A stretch of DNA of 64,000 nt from Arthrobacter sp. ISL-30. Its GTDB lineage: Bacteria > Actinomycetota > Actinomycetes > Actinomycetales > Micrococcaceae. Each line of letters starts with the position of its first letter. The first letter of the stretch is position 1. Shown here piece by piece: positions 17,550 through 27,540 of the stretch. Made by a program: the position numbers and the translations under genes. The notes beneath the pieces are model-generated. The model made no database searches. It was not told where the DNA came from and was given only the letters and a program-made list of their open reading frames with translations. The DNA is taken from the NCBI RefSeq assembly GCF_018613855.1, contig NZ_JAGGPK010000036.1, forward strand, positions 1 through 64,000, written 5' to 3'.

Positions 17550-19091
17550 CTATGCGTCGCTGTGGCTTGTTTCTTCGGTCAGCAAGGCCGCCACATCCCG
17601 CCGGTTGACTTTCCCGGTTGTGGTATTAACGGGAAGGGCGTCGACCGTGATGAATTGGGTGGGGACCTTGTACGACGAGAGACGTGCAGCAGTGAACTCC
17701 TTGAGTTCGTCTTGGTCAAGGGGAACGGTGCCGTTTGGGACAATTGCGGCCACGACCCGCTGGCCGTAGATGTCGTCCGGGATGCCCACCACGGCAACCT
17801 CGCCAACTGATTCGTGCTGCTGAAGGACCCGCTCAACTTCGGCTGGAGAGATGTTTGTTCCACCCCGGATAATGACGTCGGACAGTCGGCCGACGACGTA
17901 AACGAACCCCTCCTCATCAATGCGGACGAGATCTTTTGTGCGGTACCAGCCGTCGTCAGTAATGACGGTTCGAGTTTGTTCATCGTCTCGCCAATATCCG
18001 AGCATGAGACCAGGTCCCGTAGAGTAGGCCTCTCCGATTTGCCCGGTGGGAACCTCCTTCCCGTCAGGGCCGAGAACCTTCAGCTTCGATCGAGGCACAA
18101 GTTTGCCGGCCGATCCTGGTTTAGGAGTCGGGTTGAGGACAGGGTCGTATGTAACCAGAGGCAGGCATTCTGACGCACAGTAGGCGTCCAGGACTGGTAG
18201 ACCAGTTTGGGCTTGCCAGCGGCCGAAAGCGGCTTCATTTCTTGGCTCACCGCCTGAGATGCAAAGCCGAAGCGAGGGAAAAGCAGGATAGCTGGAGCTC
18301 TTTTCTTCAGCGTATTGCGCCAGTTTTCCGAAGGTTGCAGTGACTCCGGCCAGGAATGTTGCGGAGTGCTTCTCGATGGCCGGGGCTATCATTTCCGGAC
18401 GTGCCCGCCGGACAACCACCACTGTCCCGCCGCGTAGCAAGACGGCCAATGAGGTGCTGGCCAACCCGTAGAGCCAGGCCATCGGCAGGCAGATAATTGC
18501 TGTGTCTTCGGGTGAGAGGTGCCAAACTTCGCCATAGGTTTCCGCGCAGTTGTGAACGGCCGTAGCTGACAGCATGATCGCTTTCGGGCGGCTCGTGGTA
18601 CCTGACGAGAAGCAGATCATGGAAAGTGGTTCGCGAAGACCCTCGGGGTTGGGCACGCCGTCATGCCGTACCTCTGTAACCTGGAATTCCGCGATGTCGA
18701 CAATTGGCGCGTTCCGTGAAGCTGGAGTGATAAGCGCACGATCAACGCTGTCGGAGGTGACGATCAGTGCAGGGTCGCTGGTATCGATGGCATATTCCAA
18801 GTCCCCGGGTCCAGAGGAAGGATAGACGGTTACGAGTACGCCGCCGCTACGCCAAACGGCCAGAGCGGTTGCAAGATAGTCGGCCGAGCTTTCTGCTATG
18901 AGGGCCACTCGATAACCTGGCTGGAGGCCGGCCTTGAGCAGCATCACGGCACGGCGTTCGATCGTTGCCTGCAGTTCCCTATAGCTGATGGTCGTATCGC
19001 CGTCGATGATTGCCGTGTGGTCAGGGTACCGACTGGCGATTTTTTCGAGTGCTGAAACACAGCTCGTTTGCTCGAATGACGACTTATTCAT
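17550..19091 (-). CDS. AMP-forming acyl-CoA synthetase/ligase
   Basis: Activates a carboxylic acid with ATP to an acyl-AMP and then to acyl-CoA, releasing AMP and pyrophosphate. The 513-residue protein has the P-loop SSGTTSRPKAIMLS, the A5 motif DAYCASECLPL, the A7/A8 segment GWYRTKDLVRIDEEGFVYVV with GRLSDVIIRGGTNI, and the A10 lysine in NTTTGKVNRRD. The ATG at 19091 follows GGAGCGG and the family start fits; the frame runs open upstream without homology. It is upstream of the FAD oxidase, MaoC and adk genes in the same direction. Confidence 0.9.
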   Translation of the reverse strand: MNKSSFEQTSCVSALEKIASRYPDHTAIIDGDTTISYRELQATIERRAVMLLKAGLQPGYRVALIAESSADYLATALAVWRSGGVLVTVYPSSGPGDLEYAIDTSDPALIVTSDSVDRALITPASRNAPIVDIAEFQVTEVRHDGVPNPEGLREPLSMICFSSGTTSRPKAIMLSATAVHNCAETYGEVWHLSPEDTAIICLPMAWLYGLASTSLAVLLRGGTVVVVRRARPEMIAPAIEKHSATFLAGVTATFGKLAQYAEEKSSSYPAFPSLRLCISGGEPRNEAAFGRWQAQTGLPVLDAYCASECLPLVTYDPVLNPTPKPGSAGKLVPRSKLKVLGPDGKEVPTGQIGEAYSTGPGLMLGYWRDDEQTRTVITDDGWYRTKDLVRIDEEGFVYVVGRLSDVIIRGGTNISPAEVERVLQQHESVGEVAVVGIPDDIYGQRVVAAIVPNGTVPLDQDELKEFTAARLSSYKVPTQFITVDALPVNTTTGKVNRRDVAALLTEETSHSDA

Positions 19092-19200
19092 ATCCGCTCC
19101 ACTTTGATTTTGAGACTTGGAAGACCAGGTGAGCCTGCTGAGCCCGCCGTGGGTAGACTCAACAGGCCCCTTTGTGGACTTGAACTGCAAGCTATGCTCG

Positions 19201-20253
19201 TTACTCCCCGGTCGCGAGTCCTCTGAGGATCTTCTCGGCATCCGAGGCCATATTTTCAACGATCTGGCCAGCGGGAAGAATTTCGTGAACGAGCTGCATG
19301 GTCTGTCCGACCGGCATCATCCCAAAATCCATGTCGCCGTCCTGGTATCCTGTCTCGACACGGGTGCCTGCGACCGCGTACTGTCCAGGGAACCCTGCGG
19401 GCTTCTTTTCTGCCGATTCCCATTCGGAAGTCCATTTGTTTTCAAAGGCACGCATGCGCTTACCGCTGTAGGAATAAGTGATGGTGCTGTCCTTGAAGGT
19501 TCCTTCCACCACGCGGTTCTTGAAGTTATCGTGACCGTAGGCTTCGGGGCTCGCGATGAAGCGGGTTCCCACCCAAACGCCGGCTGCGCCCAGAGCGAGG
19601 GAAGCCGCCAGCCCACGGCCGTCGGCGATCCCACCAGCGGCCAGAACCGGCTGGTCGACAACATCTATGACAGCCGGGACGAGGGTCATGGTTGACGCGT
19701 AGCCTGTGTGGCCACCGGCCTCAGTTCCTTGAGCCACAATAAAGTCAACGCCTGCCGCGCTGGCTTCCTTCGCCTTGCCAACCGAACCGACAAGCGAGAA
19801 GACGGTGATCCCCCGATCCTTGCACTCTTTAATGAACCAATCCGGCGTAGCGAAGGTCAGGACAACGGCAGCAGGTGCTGCATCCAGGACGATCTGAACC
19901 TGGTCTGCTACGGCACCAGGCGTCAGCAGTGCTTCTACGCCCGCCAGTTTTTCCTGGTCAGCTCCAGAAAGTGACTGCCACAGCTCCCGCACCGGCGCCC
20001 ATTGTGCTTCATCTTCAGTAGTGAGTGAGTCGGGGAGCAGGAGATTGACGGCATAGGGCTTGTCGGTACCGGCTTCGATCTTCTTGATTTCGGCCCGAAG
20101 GTTATCCGGCATGAAGCTGACTCCGCCGAGGCATCCCAGGCCGCCGGCATTGCTGACCGCCGTGACAAGTTCGGCTTGTGCCACACGAGCCATACCAGCT
20201 GAGCAGATGGGGTATTGGAGACCGAGGGCCTCGGTCAACGCTGTCTTGATCAC
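19201..20253 (-). CDS. Nitronate monooxygenase (2-nitropropane dioxygenase family)
   Basis: An FMN enzyme of 350 residues that oxidises propionate-3-nitronate or alkyl nitronates; some relatives act as enoyl reductases. The barrel begins IKTALTEALGLQYPICSAGM. The catalytic His motif is intact in AQGTEAGGHTGY, and the phosphate loop is DQPVLAAGGIADGRGLAASL then GAAGVWVGTRF. The GTG at 20253 is chosen because AAAGGTG lies just upstream and the family starts there. It is part of the minus-strand cluster between the SDR and the ligase. It may detoxify nitronate or act on an acyl-CoA; both are open. Confidence 0.85.
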   Translation of the reverse strand: MIKTALTEALGLQYPICSAGMARVAQAELVTAVSNAGGLGCLGGVSFMPDNLRAEIKKIEAGTDKPYAVNLLLPDSLTTEDEAQWAPVRELWQSLSGADQEKLAGVEALLTPGAVADQVQIVLDAAPAAVVLTFATPDWFIKECKDRGITVFSLVGSVGKAKEASAAGVDFIVAQGTEAGGHTGYASTMTLVPAVIDVVDQPVLAAGGIADGRGLAASLALGAAGVWVGTRFIASPEAYGHDNFKNRVVEGTFKDSTITYSYSGKRMRAFENKWTSEWESAEKKPAGFPGQYAVAGTRVETGYQDGDMDFGMMPVGQTMQLVHEILPAGQIVENMASDAEKILRGLATGE

Positions 20254-20365
20254 TAAGACACCTTTCAATTCTCGGGGCGAGAGCCTCGCTCCAGTTCATG
20301 TTTGCCCCAAGGCGGGGAACTTGGTAGTGGTTTGTTTCCTACTGGTGGACTTTGGGGCCGGCAGA

Positions 20366-21145
20366 TTACGTGGCGTTCCAACCGCCATCGACCTGGATGG
20401 TCTGCCCATTGACGTAGCCCGCAGCGTCTGAGGCGAGGAACAGGACTACACTCGCGACTTCTGATGGTTCGCCCGACCGTTTCGCAGGAATGAGGAAGTC
20501 CATGATTTCGGGCGATACGCCGATGCCGCGCTGCTGTGTTGAGACGAGATCGCCGAGGATTTCCTCTGAGGTAGCACGAAGGTTTGTCTTAATGACCCCG
20601 GGGGCGACGACATTTGCCGTTACGCCGTGAGGCGCGACGTCGATGGCGAGGCGGCGGGTAAGACCTTCTATCCCCGCCTTGGAAGCGACATAGGAGATGC
20701 CGTCTGCTGCACCCCTCTGGCCAGCGACGGAGCCGATAGTAATGATTCGGCCGGAATTCTGCTTCGTCATGACTTGTGCCGCCGCCCGGCAACCGTAGAA
20801 GGTGCCGGTCAGGTTGACCCCGATGATTTTGGCCCACAACTCAGGCGTGGTCTCCAGCACGTCGGCGTACCCATCGAAGACTCCGGCACTGTTGACCATA
20901 ACGTCAAGTTTGCCGGTCGTGTCCACGACCTCGTCCACGAGAGCCGACACCGACTGGTAGTCACTGACGTCCACGACGCGTGTGTGGAGCGACTTCGGAG
21001 AACCGAGTTCACGCTCGGTCTCTGCTAGACGTTCCCCTGAAATGTCGCTGGCATAGACTTCGTAGCCTGCTTCGACAAATGCCAGAGCAATGCCTCGGCC
21101 GATGCCCGATCCGGATCCTGTGATAATTACGCTTTTGCTTCCCAT
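20366..21145 (-). CDS. Short-chain dehydrogenase/reductase (SDR)
   Basis: A classical 259-residue SDR using NAD(P)(H). The cofactor loop is ITGSGSGIGRGIALAF, then VMVNSAGVFDG, the catalytic Ser in TIGSVAGQRG, YVASK for Tyr and Lys, and NVVAPGVIKTNL. An Asp at the end of strand 2 (YASDIS) favours NAD. It ends VNGQTIQVDGGWNA as usual. The ATG at 21145 is preferred over the TTG at 21154. It is first in the minus-strand cluster 21145-14102 and divergent from the FAD/Fe-S dehydrogenase. It probably oxidises a hydroxy intermediate; the substrate is not known. Confidence 0.9.
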   Translation of the reverse strand: MGSKSVIITGSGSGIGRGIALAFVEAGYEVYASDISGERLAETERELGSPKSLHTRVVDVSDYQSVSALVDEVVDTTGKLDVMVNSAGVFDGYADVLETTPELWAKIIGVNLTGTFYGCRAAAQVMTKQNSGRIITIGSVAGQRGAADGISYVASKAGIEGLTRRLAIDVAPHGVTANVVAPGVIKTNLRATSEEILGDLVSTQQRGIGVSPEIMDFLIPAKRSGEPSEVASVVLFLASDAAGYVNGQTIQVDGGWNAT

Positions 21146-21154
21146 GCCATACAA

Positions 21155-21543
21155 GTTACGGGTGGGGCGTTGTGCGCGAAACTGGCATCTTCACGGCATT
21201 TTGTCCTTGGCGTCGTGGAAGCTACAGGAGTTGGGCCCGTAAGGTTCCCGATATATCGAAGGCCCACCAGGAGCGCTAGTGCCGAGCCGCGTGCGGCGCG
21301 ACTTCGTTTCCCGATTAATCAGGAGAGTGAAAGCTCAGCCGTCGCTGGCGCCATTTAGAGATCGACCAAGGTCGTGTACTTTCGTTTGAACAATTTATGG
21401 GGACTGCCGCAGGGTCGTCCGTTCTAAGATCACAGCACGGCCGCTCCATTTTGGCCGACACCGCAATTCCTGCTAGTCGGGTTCAACCGACCACTCCCTC
21501 AAGCCAAGGCCCGACCAGCCAATTTACGGAAAGTATCAGCACC
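21155..21543. other. Divergent promoter region
   Basis: Lies between the SDR (minus) and the FAD/Fe-S dehydrogenase (plus). The dehydrogenase frame is open upstream to 21397 but that part is low in family signal. No clear operator repeat was seen. Confidence 0.45.
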
Positions 21544-24465
21544 ATGAGCTCAGCCCCCAGCGAAGCGCTTGTTCGTGATCTTGAAGACGTTGGTGTTGAG
21601 ATAGACGGAAGTAGTCGGCGACTGACCGAATACTCATTCGATGCCTCCAACTATCGCGTCCGACCAACGGCAGTTGCCTTTCCTCGCAACAGCCAGGAAG
21701 TCGGGTCCATTATGCGCATTTGTCAGCGGCATGGATTTCCGGTGACAAGCCGTGGTGGCGGAACGAGCATGGCCGGTAACGCAATTGGCAGTGGCTTGGT
21801 GCTGGACTTCTCCCGATATATGAACCGCTTGCTTGACTTGGATCTGGAATCGAAGACTGTCAAGGTTGAGCCTGGCATCGTCCTGACTACCCTGCAAAAA
21901 GAGATTCAGGCCGCGACGGGTGGGAAGTATACTTTTGCCCCTGACCCTTCAAGCATGGGCCGCGTCACAGTGGCAGGCGCCATTGGTAATGATGCTTGCG
22001 GCAACCATTCGGTCAGGGATGGCAGAACCGTTGACCATATCGTTTCGGTAGACCTAGTAACGGCGTCGGGCCATCTGGTGACAGCAGGTCCTGGGGGAGT
22101 GTGGGCGTTTGATCCCTTGGATGCAGAATCGACTGCGGAAGCAGCACGCATCCACGATGGACTCAAGCGCCTTGCCGACGCCAATTTGGCGCTTTTCCGA
22201 ACTGAGTTTGGCCGCCTTGCTCGGCAAGTTTCCGGATACCAGTTGGCGAACCTTTTGCCTGAGAACGGCTTCAATACCGCCAAGGCCTTAGCCGGCAGCG
22301 AAGGTACCTGCGCCGTGATTGTCTCCGCCACCGTCAAGCTGGCGCAAATATCGCCGGCCGCCCTTCTGGTTTGCCTGGGATATCCCGACGTCGTTGCGGC
22401 GGCATCTGATGTTCCGGAGATTCTCCGCTTCAATCCTGCCGCCGTCGAAGGCATCGACGACGCAATAGTTCAAACCGTCCGCCACCGCCGCGGAGACGCG
22501 GCAGTTGGCGCGTTGCCTGAAGGAAAGGCCTACCTCTATGTGGACCTAGATGGCGACGACCCTGAAGATGTGAAACAGCAGGCCGAAGTTCTTTTGCAGA
22601 CCCTCGCGAAACGGGGAAACATCCTTGGGGGAATGGCCGTACCGGATCCCGTTGAACGGGCGAACCTTTGGCGCGTTAGAGAAGATGGAGCGGGCTTGTC
22701 ATCCCGCCTCGTTGACGGCAACCAGTCCTGGGCAGGATGGGAGGATGCCGCAGTTGCCCCTGAAAATCTCGCGGCTTATCTTTCCGACTTCACGGCACTG
22801 CTGGACAAACATCAATTGCGTGGCATCATGTACGGCCATTTCGGAGCGGGCTGTACCCATGTGCGCGTCACTTTTGATCCCCGGAGCGAGTCCGGCCGAG
22901 AGGTGATGGAACGATTCCTGCGGGAGGCTGCCGCTCTGGTCACCCGACACGGTGGTTCCCTATCTGGCGAACATGGTGATGGCAGGGCCCGCTCGGAACT
23001 ACTGTCCGTGATGTACAGTCCCGCTGCGCTTACGGCCTTCGCTGATTACAAGGCCATCTGGGACCCGCAGGAAATCCTCAACCCCGGCATCATCACCAAA
23101 CCCGCCCCAATGATGTCAGAGCTCGCCCTTGCCGGCGTCCCTGCACGCGGTTTCCGGACGACTTTTGCCTTGGAACCGACAATCAAGGGTCAGGAAGGCT
23201 TTCCGGATGCGGTTCAGTCCTGCATCGGCGTAGGACGGTGCCGGACAACGGCAGGAGCGGGTGTCATGTGTCCAAGCTATCGCGCCACTCGGGACGAAAA
23301 GGATTCGACCAGGGCTCGTGCCCGTGTTCTCCAGGAGATGGTCTTGGGATCCAGAACCGCGCAGGAGGGGTGGAAGTCGCAAGACGTCCGCGATTCCTTG
23401 GACCTGTGCTTATCGTGTAAGGCATGTTCAACGGACTGTCCCGCGGGTGTCGACATGGCTTCGTATAAAGCGGAGTTCTTTCACCACTTCTATCAAGGCC
23501 GTTTGCGGCCCCTTTCGCACTACAGTCTCGGCTGGCTGCCGACATGGCTCAAATTGACTAGCCGCATTGCGCCCTTGGTCAATATGACCCTTCGGAGCCC
23601 CCTTGCTGCCTCCATCGCTCGCGTTGCAGGCATCACAACCCGCCGTAAGATGCCGGCCTTTGCTTCGCGCAAGCAACTTGAAAGGGAAATCGGCACCACT
23701 ACGCCGGACAATGCGGACACAGTGCTGTTCGTTGACAGTTTCACACGCGGTTTCCGGCCTGCAGTCGCGGGTGCCGCCAAAAGAGTTCTGGAGGACGCCC
23801 AGCGGACCGTTGAGTGCAGCGCCGACCAATGCTGCGGTCTGACGTGGATCTCAACAGGGCAACTGGACATCGCACGTAAGCTCCTCAGTCGAACTGCCGC
23901 CGCGCTGGATGACGGCACGGACCGACCAATCGTCGTCGTCGAACCCAGTTGCGCAGCGGCATTGCGGAAAGACCTCCCCGAACTCGTTCCAACCGAGTCA
24001 GCACGCCGTGTGGCGAACCGGATTCAGAACTTTCCGGGTGCGGTCCTGGAACAAACAAATGCCGGTTGGCGTCCAAAGGCTGTCCCGCCCGCAGTAACTG
24101 TCCAAACGCACTGCCACGAATACGCCACCTTTGGATCCGCCACGCAGACGTCAGCGCTGGCCGCCCTGGGAGTAGCCACCATCACACAAGCCAACGGATG
24201 CTGCGGCGTTGCCGGAAACTTCGGATTCGAACACCAGCACTTTGACGTCAGCATGGCAGTCGCGGAGCAGTCGCTAGCACCTGCACTTCGGGAGGCACCG
24301 GAAGGGACGCCTGTTCTCACCGACGGCTTTAGTTGCCATATGCAGGTCCGGCAGATTCTGGATAACCACTCGGATCAGGCATCAAGGCATCTGGCTGAGA
24401 TAATCGATCCCCAAAAGGCCAGTAAGCAAGCAACAAGTCCTGATGGTAAAACTATCGCCTACTAA
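21544..24465 (+). CDS. FAD-binding and 4Fe-4S dehydrogenase (YdiJ / D-2-hydroxy-acid dehydrogenase type)
   Basis: A 973-residue fusion of a GlcD-like FAD part and a GlcF-like Fe-S part, similar in layout to E. coli YdiJ (D-2-hydroxyglutarate dehydrogenase). Residues about 40-270 form the FAD-binding domain (VTSRGGGTSMAGNAIGSG; VAGAIGNDACGNHSVRDG), then the FAD-linked oxidase C-terminal domain with SLSGEHGDGRAR. Fe-S ligands lie near residues 557-585 (CIGVGRC ... CPSY) and 619-640 (CLSCKACSTDCPAG). Two CCG motifs follow (DQCCGLTW; NGCCGVAGNFGFEHQH). The ATG at 21544 follows GGAAAG. It oxidises a D-2-hydroxy acid and passes electrons to the quinone pool or a carrier. Confidence 0.88.
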   Translation: MSSAPSEALVRDLEDVGVEIDGSSRRLTEYSFDASNYRVRPTAVAFPRNSQEVGSIMRICQRHGFPVTSRGGGTSMAGNAIGSGLVLDFSRYMNRLLDLDLESKTVKVEPGIVLTTLQKEIQAATGGKYTFAPDPSSMGRVTVAGAIGNDACGNHSVRDGRTVDHIVSVDLVTASGHLVTAGPGGVWAFDPLDAESTAEAARIHDGLKRLADANLALFRTEFGRLARQVSGYQLANLLPENGFNTAKALAGSEGTCAVIVSATVKLAQISPAALLVCLGYPDVVAAASDVPEILRFNPAAVEGIDDAIVQTVRHRRGDAAVGALPEGKAYLYVDLDGDDPEDVKQQAEVLLQTLAKRGNILGGMAVPDPVERANLWRVREDGAGLSSRLVDGNQSWAGWEDAAVAPENLAAYLSDFTALLDKHQLRGIMYGHFGAGCTHVRVTFDPRSESGREVMERFLREAAALVTRHGGSLSGEHGDGRARSELLSVMYSPAALTAFADYKAIWDPQEILNPGIITKPAPMMSELALAGVPARGFRTTFALEPTIKGQEGFPDAVQSCIGVGRCRTTAGAGVMCPSYRATRDEKDSTRARARVLQEMVLGSRTAQEGWKSQDVRDSLDLCLSCKACSTDCPAGVDMASYKAEFFHHFYQGRLRPLSHYSLGWLPTWLKLTSRIAPLVNMTLRSPLAASIARVAGITTRRKMPAFASRKQLEREIGTTTPDNADTVLFVDSFTRGFRPAVAGAAKRVLEDAQRTVECSADQCCGLTWISTGQLDIARKLLSRTAAALDDGTDRPIVVVEPSCAAALRKDLPELVPTESARRVANRIQNFPGAVLEQTNAGWRPKAVPPAVTVQTHCHEYATFGSATQTSALAALGVATITQANGCCGVAGNFGFEHQHFDVSMAVAEQSLAPALREAPEGTPVLTDGFSCHMQVRQILDNHSDQASRHLAEIIDPQKASKQATSPDGKTIAY

Positions 24466-25151
24466 ATAACGGAACGCCCTTGGCGGCGCAACCACCTGCG
24501 CTGCCCCAAGTCCCCGGGTCCTCCAGCTGTTTTCCGGCGCTGGAGGTCCCGGCACCAAGCAGCAAGGATTGGCAGCGGGCGCAATTCCTAAGAGCAGATG
24601 CTGTGCCCTACTGCCTAATCCCTGCCTCTGAACGGTGCAGTTTCGGGGCGGGGCAAAGCACGGGCTTCAAAAGCGACGGATCATCGAATCTGTGTTTCTG
24701 CGTCCCGACAGTGAGTGGCGGCCAACAGTTGAAGATCTTGGACCACGAGCCTCTTTGCCTGCTCCCGCTGTCCGATTCTGTGACCCAAATTTCTGCGGGT
24801 GCTCCCTCCGAACGGCTTGACGGGCAACAGCGATGCATCAGAAATTGGGCTACTGCTTGGGGTTCCGGTTTCCTGCTCGAAGGGGTCGTAAAAGACCAAA
24901 TCAGCCATCTGCTCTCCTAGTTCATGAGGTATGGAAGCGTGATCCCGCTCGTCCGCCGGTGATGGCCGAAGAAACGGGAACCCACGGAGATTCCCAGCCT
25001 GAATCTCCACTCGCATGTTCGGGCGGAAAGCGCTGTTGTTGGCAGATCATCGACTTCCAGGAAACCTCATCGCAATCCCTGCTTGGCGTGGCTGCTTCAT
25101 CTGCGTTACAGGGCAACCCGGATACGCCTTTGCTGTCCCAACTGCTCCCGT
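24466..25151. other. Gene-free region after the FAD/Fe-S dehydrogenase
   Basis: About 690 bases between convergent genes. A plus-strand frame of 146 codons (24480-24920) and its minus-strand shadows have no recognisable domain and were not called. The only clear structure is the hairpin at 24514-24552. Confidence 0.5.
24514..24552 (+). terminator. Strong hairpin downstream of the FAD/Fe-S dehydrogenase
   Basis: CCGGGTCCTCCAGC (24514-24527) pairs with GCTGGAGGTCCCGG (24539-24552), 13 of 14 positions, over an 11-base loop, 48 bases past the stop. No T-run follows, so it is terminator-like, not a classical intrinsic terminator. Confidence 0.5.
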
Positions 25152-27320
25152 TCAGCTCCTCCTTCTGCCCCAAGTTCTGCCCCGAGCCGACTGCTCGACA
25201 AGTTCAGAAATCCAGGGACGGTAGCCGCGATGGAAGGTGATGTTGTCGGGGAGACCCTGAACCGAGGGAATTGAACCTTTTACATCTATGGTGATCCTCC
25301 CAGTCCCCATGGGCGCGTTGGTGATGTGTACATCTCCGTAGGAGGGCGGAAGTACTGGGTCCATCCACATGCCGCCTTGTGAAATGTGGGCGTCGTATCG
25401 CATGAGGCTCGTTATGAGAAGGATAGGTGTGGTGGCTGCCCAAGCTTGGGGAGAGCAGGCCGATGGGTAGGGCACAGGCTCAGGGAATTGATCACGGCTA
25501 AAGCCGCAAAACAGTTCTGGTAAACGCCCGCCGGTATATTCGGCTGCCTCCAGCAAAGCCGTCGAGATCCTCTGCGCCTCTTCCATAAAGCCATAGCGCA
25601 ACAAACCCGCGGCAATGATGGCATTGTCATGGGGCCAAACTGAACCGTTGTGGTAGCTAGCGGGGTTGTAGGCACCCATGTCACTGCCCAATGTTCTTAT
25701 GCCCCAGCCACTGAACATTTCTGGAGACATCAGTCTTTTTGCGATTAGTGGAGCTTTGTCTTCATCAACGAGGCCAAGCCAAAGACAATGACCCATGTTG
25801 GAAGCACAAGCATCCACCTGTCGCTTTTCGTTATCCAATGCAACGGCGTAGTAACCGTGTTTGGGCATCCAGAACTGCTCATTAAACTTTTTTTTGAACA
25901 CCACCATCTGGTCGGCCAATTCGTTTCCCAGGGCTTCGTCACCTGCGTCGTAAGCCATCCATGCCCGGGCGGAGTATGCCGCATATACATAGGCTTGGAC
26001 CTCGCACAACGCGAGAGGCGGCTCGGCCAAACGGCCATCAGCAAAGTTAATTCCATCCCATGAGTCTTTCCAACCCTGATGGATGAGCCCCTGATCATTC
26101 AGGCGTTCGTATTCTACGAACCCGTCACCATCTTTGTCCCCAAAGTTGCGGATCCAGTCCAAGGCACGGTCGGCATTAGGCAGCAACTTGGCGATGATGT
26201 CCTTCGCGAAGCCCCAGCGGCTGACTGAGCCAAGCACTGCCACAAATAGAGGGGTAGCGTCTACGCTGCCGTAATAGACTGACTTGCCGCCCAGTGCCAG
26301 CCCGCTGGAGACGTCGAGCCTGACCTCATGAAGAATCTTGCCAGGCTCTTCCTCGCTTACAGGATCCACTACTTTGCCTTGGTAGTCAGCCAACGTTTGC
26401 AAAGTGCCCAGTGCCAGAGAGGGGTCTACAGGTAGTGACATTTCCGAGGCCCACAAGGAATCCCTGCCAAACAGAGTCATGAACCAAGGTGCGCCTGCAG
26501 CTACGACGACCCGCTCCGGATGCCTTGGATCCTCAATGCGAAGGGCGCCGAGATCGTCATAACTGCGCTGGAGAGTTCGTTCAATCGACCGGTTACCCAT
26601 CTGAAGCCTGGGAGTTTTGGCTACCCACTCCAGCCGACGCACATCACTTGGAGACGGTCCGTCCTTTTTGTCACGGACGAACTCAACTGCATCTGCTTCC
26701 TCGGCCGCAGGGACCACACTCAGGGAAGTGCTCCAGTAGCCTCTTGCCGGCACCGTAATCCTAAACGTGAGGCCATCCGACTCAATTTCCGCGGCCGATG
26801 CGCTGATGACGATGCTCTTGCGGATGTTATGCCACTCCGAGCTGATAGTTATGGAGTCGACGCCCACATGGCGCGTTTCGTTCCAGCTATTTTGGATACG
26901 CGCTGCCTTTACTTCGAACAGATCCGCAAAATCCGCTTCCACGCGCAACGAAACTAGGCAATCCACTGATTCAAGGGAGAAATTTCGGATGGTCAATTTT
27001 TCTTGGATACCCGCTCCGACCTCATGCAATCTCTCCACGATCAATGGACTGTCCGCTTTTCCATCGGGGCCGCGGATACGTCCGGCGAACAATGCCCGAT
27101 ATGGCTCCTTTGGCTGTGCCGTGAGGGATTCAAGCGAGTGTCCGTTAACGCTTAGGTTCCAGCGAGAAAGGATACGCGTGTCTTGGTGAAACACACCATG
27201 CGGTTGCTCAGGGAAGATATCGCCATTGGACAAGGAAATACAGAAAGACGACCCCTCAACAAGAGTGACTGTGCCAGCCCCAAGGGGACCTGCGGCTGTG
27301 TCCACATTCCATCCAGCCAT
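25152..27320 (-). CDS. Glycogen-debranching-like glycosidase (amylo-alpha-1,6-glucosidase family)
   Basis: A 722-residue cytoplasmic protein. The N-terminal 200 residues match the bacterial GDE_N domain (VTLVEGSSFCISLSNGDIF; GVFHQDTRILSRWNLSVNG). The rest is an (alpha/alpha)6 barrel of the debranching/amylo-alpha-1,6-glucosidase type (APWFMTLFGRDSLWASEMSL; HQGWKDSWDGINFADG; HNGSVWPHDNAIIAAGLLRY). Asp and Glu candidates for catalysis sit in WKDSWD and RLPELFCGFSR. Length fits. It stands alone, with no glycogen genes next to it, and may act on a storage or osmoprotective glucoside. The ATG at 27320 matches the family start. Confidence 0.85.
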   Translation of the reverse strand: MAGWNVDTAAGPLGAGTVTLVEGSSFCISLSNGDIFPEQPHGVFHQDTRILSRWNLSVNGHSLESLTAQPKEPYRALFAGRIRGPDGKADSPLIVERLHEVGAGIQEKLTIRNFSLESVDCLVSLRVEADFADLFEVKAARIQNSWNETRHVGVDSITISSEWHNIRKSIVISASAAEIESDGLTFRITVPARGYWSTSLSVVPAAEEADAVEFVRDKKDGPSPSDVRRLEWVAKTPRLQMGNRSIERTLQRSYDDLGALRIEDPRHPERVVVAAGAPWFMTLFGRDSLWASEMSLPVDPSLALGTLQTLADYQGKVVDPVSEEEPGKILHEVRLDVSSGLALGGKSVYYGSVDATPLFVAVLGSVSRWGFAKDIIAKLLPNADRALDWIRNFGDKDGDGFVEYERLNDQGLIHQGWKDSWDGINFADGRLAEPPLALCEVQAYVYAAYSARAWMAYDAGDEALGNELADQMVVFKKKFNEQFWMPKHGYYAVALDNEKRQVDACASNMGHCLWLGLVDEDKAPLIAKRLMSPEMFSGWGIRTLGSDMGAYNPASYHNGSVWPHDNAIIAAGLLRYGFMEEAQRISTALLEAAEYTGGRLPELFCGFSRDQFPEPVPYPSACSPQAWAATTPILLITSLMRYDAHISQGGMWMDPVLPPSYGDVHITNAPMGTGRITIDVKGSIPSVQGLPDNITFHRGYRPWISELVEQSARGRTWGRRRS

Positions 27321-27540
27321 GTTTCAGCCTCCTTAAGACACCAACGCTCTCGGCCCAGAAACCTAGTCGGGCACATGCCGCACCACAACCCAATTGGACG
27401 CTACTCCGCTAGGTCCATTGACACCAGAGCGCGCGTTGACTCATAAAAAACCTCCGCGAAGGGGCATACATTGCCTCATAAGTAGACCTCCGGTTGACCG
27501 GGGTTTGGGTGAACTGCCTGGGGCTAGGCAGGGTGGATGG

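Noticed and set aside
21397-21543. 49-residue N-terminal extension of the YdiJ-like protein
   Set aside because: No likeness to the family, and the ATG at 21544 has a ribosome site.
24480-24920. 146-codon plus-strand frame after the FAD/Fe-S dehydrogenase
   Set aside because: No ribosome site, no domain, rich in Ser/Pro/Leu, and crossed by equal-quality frames on the other strand.
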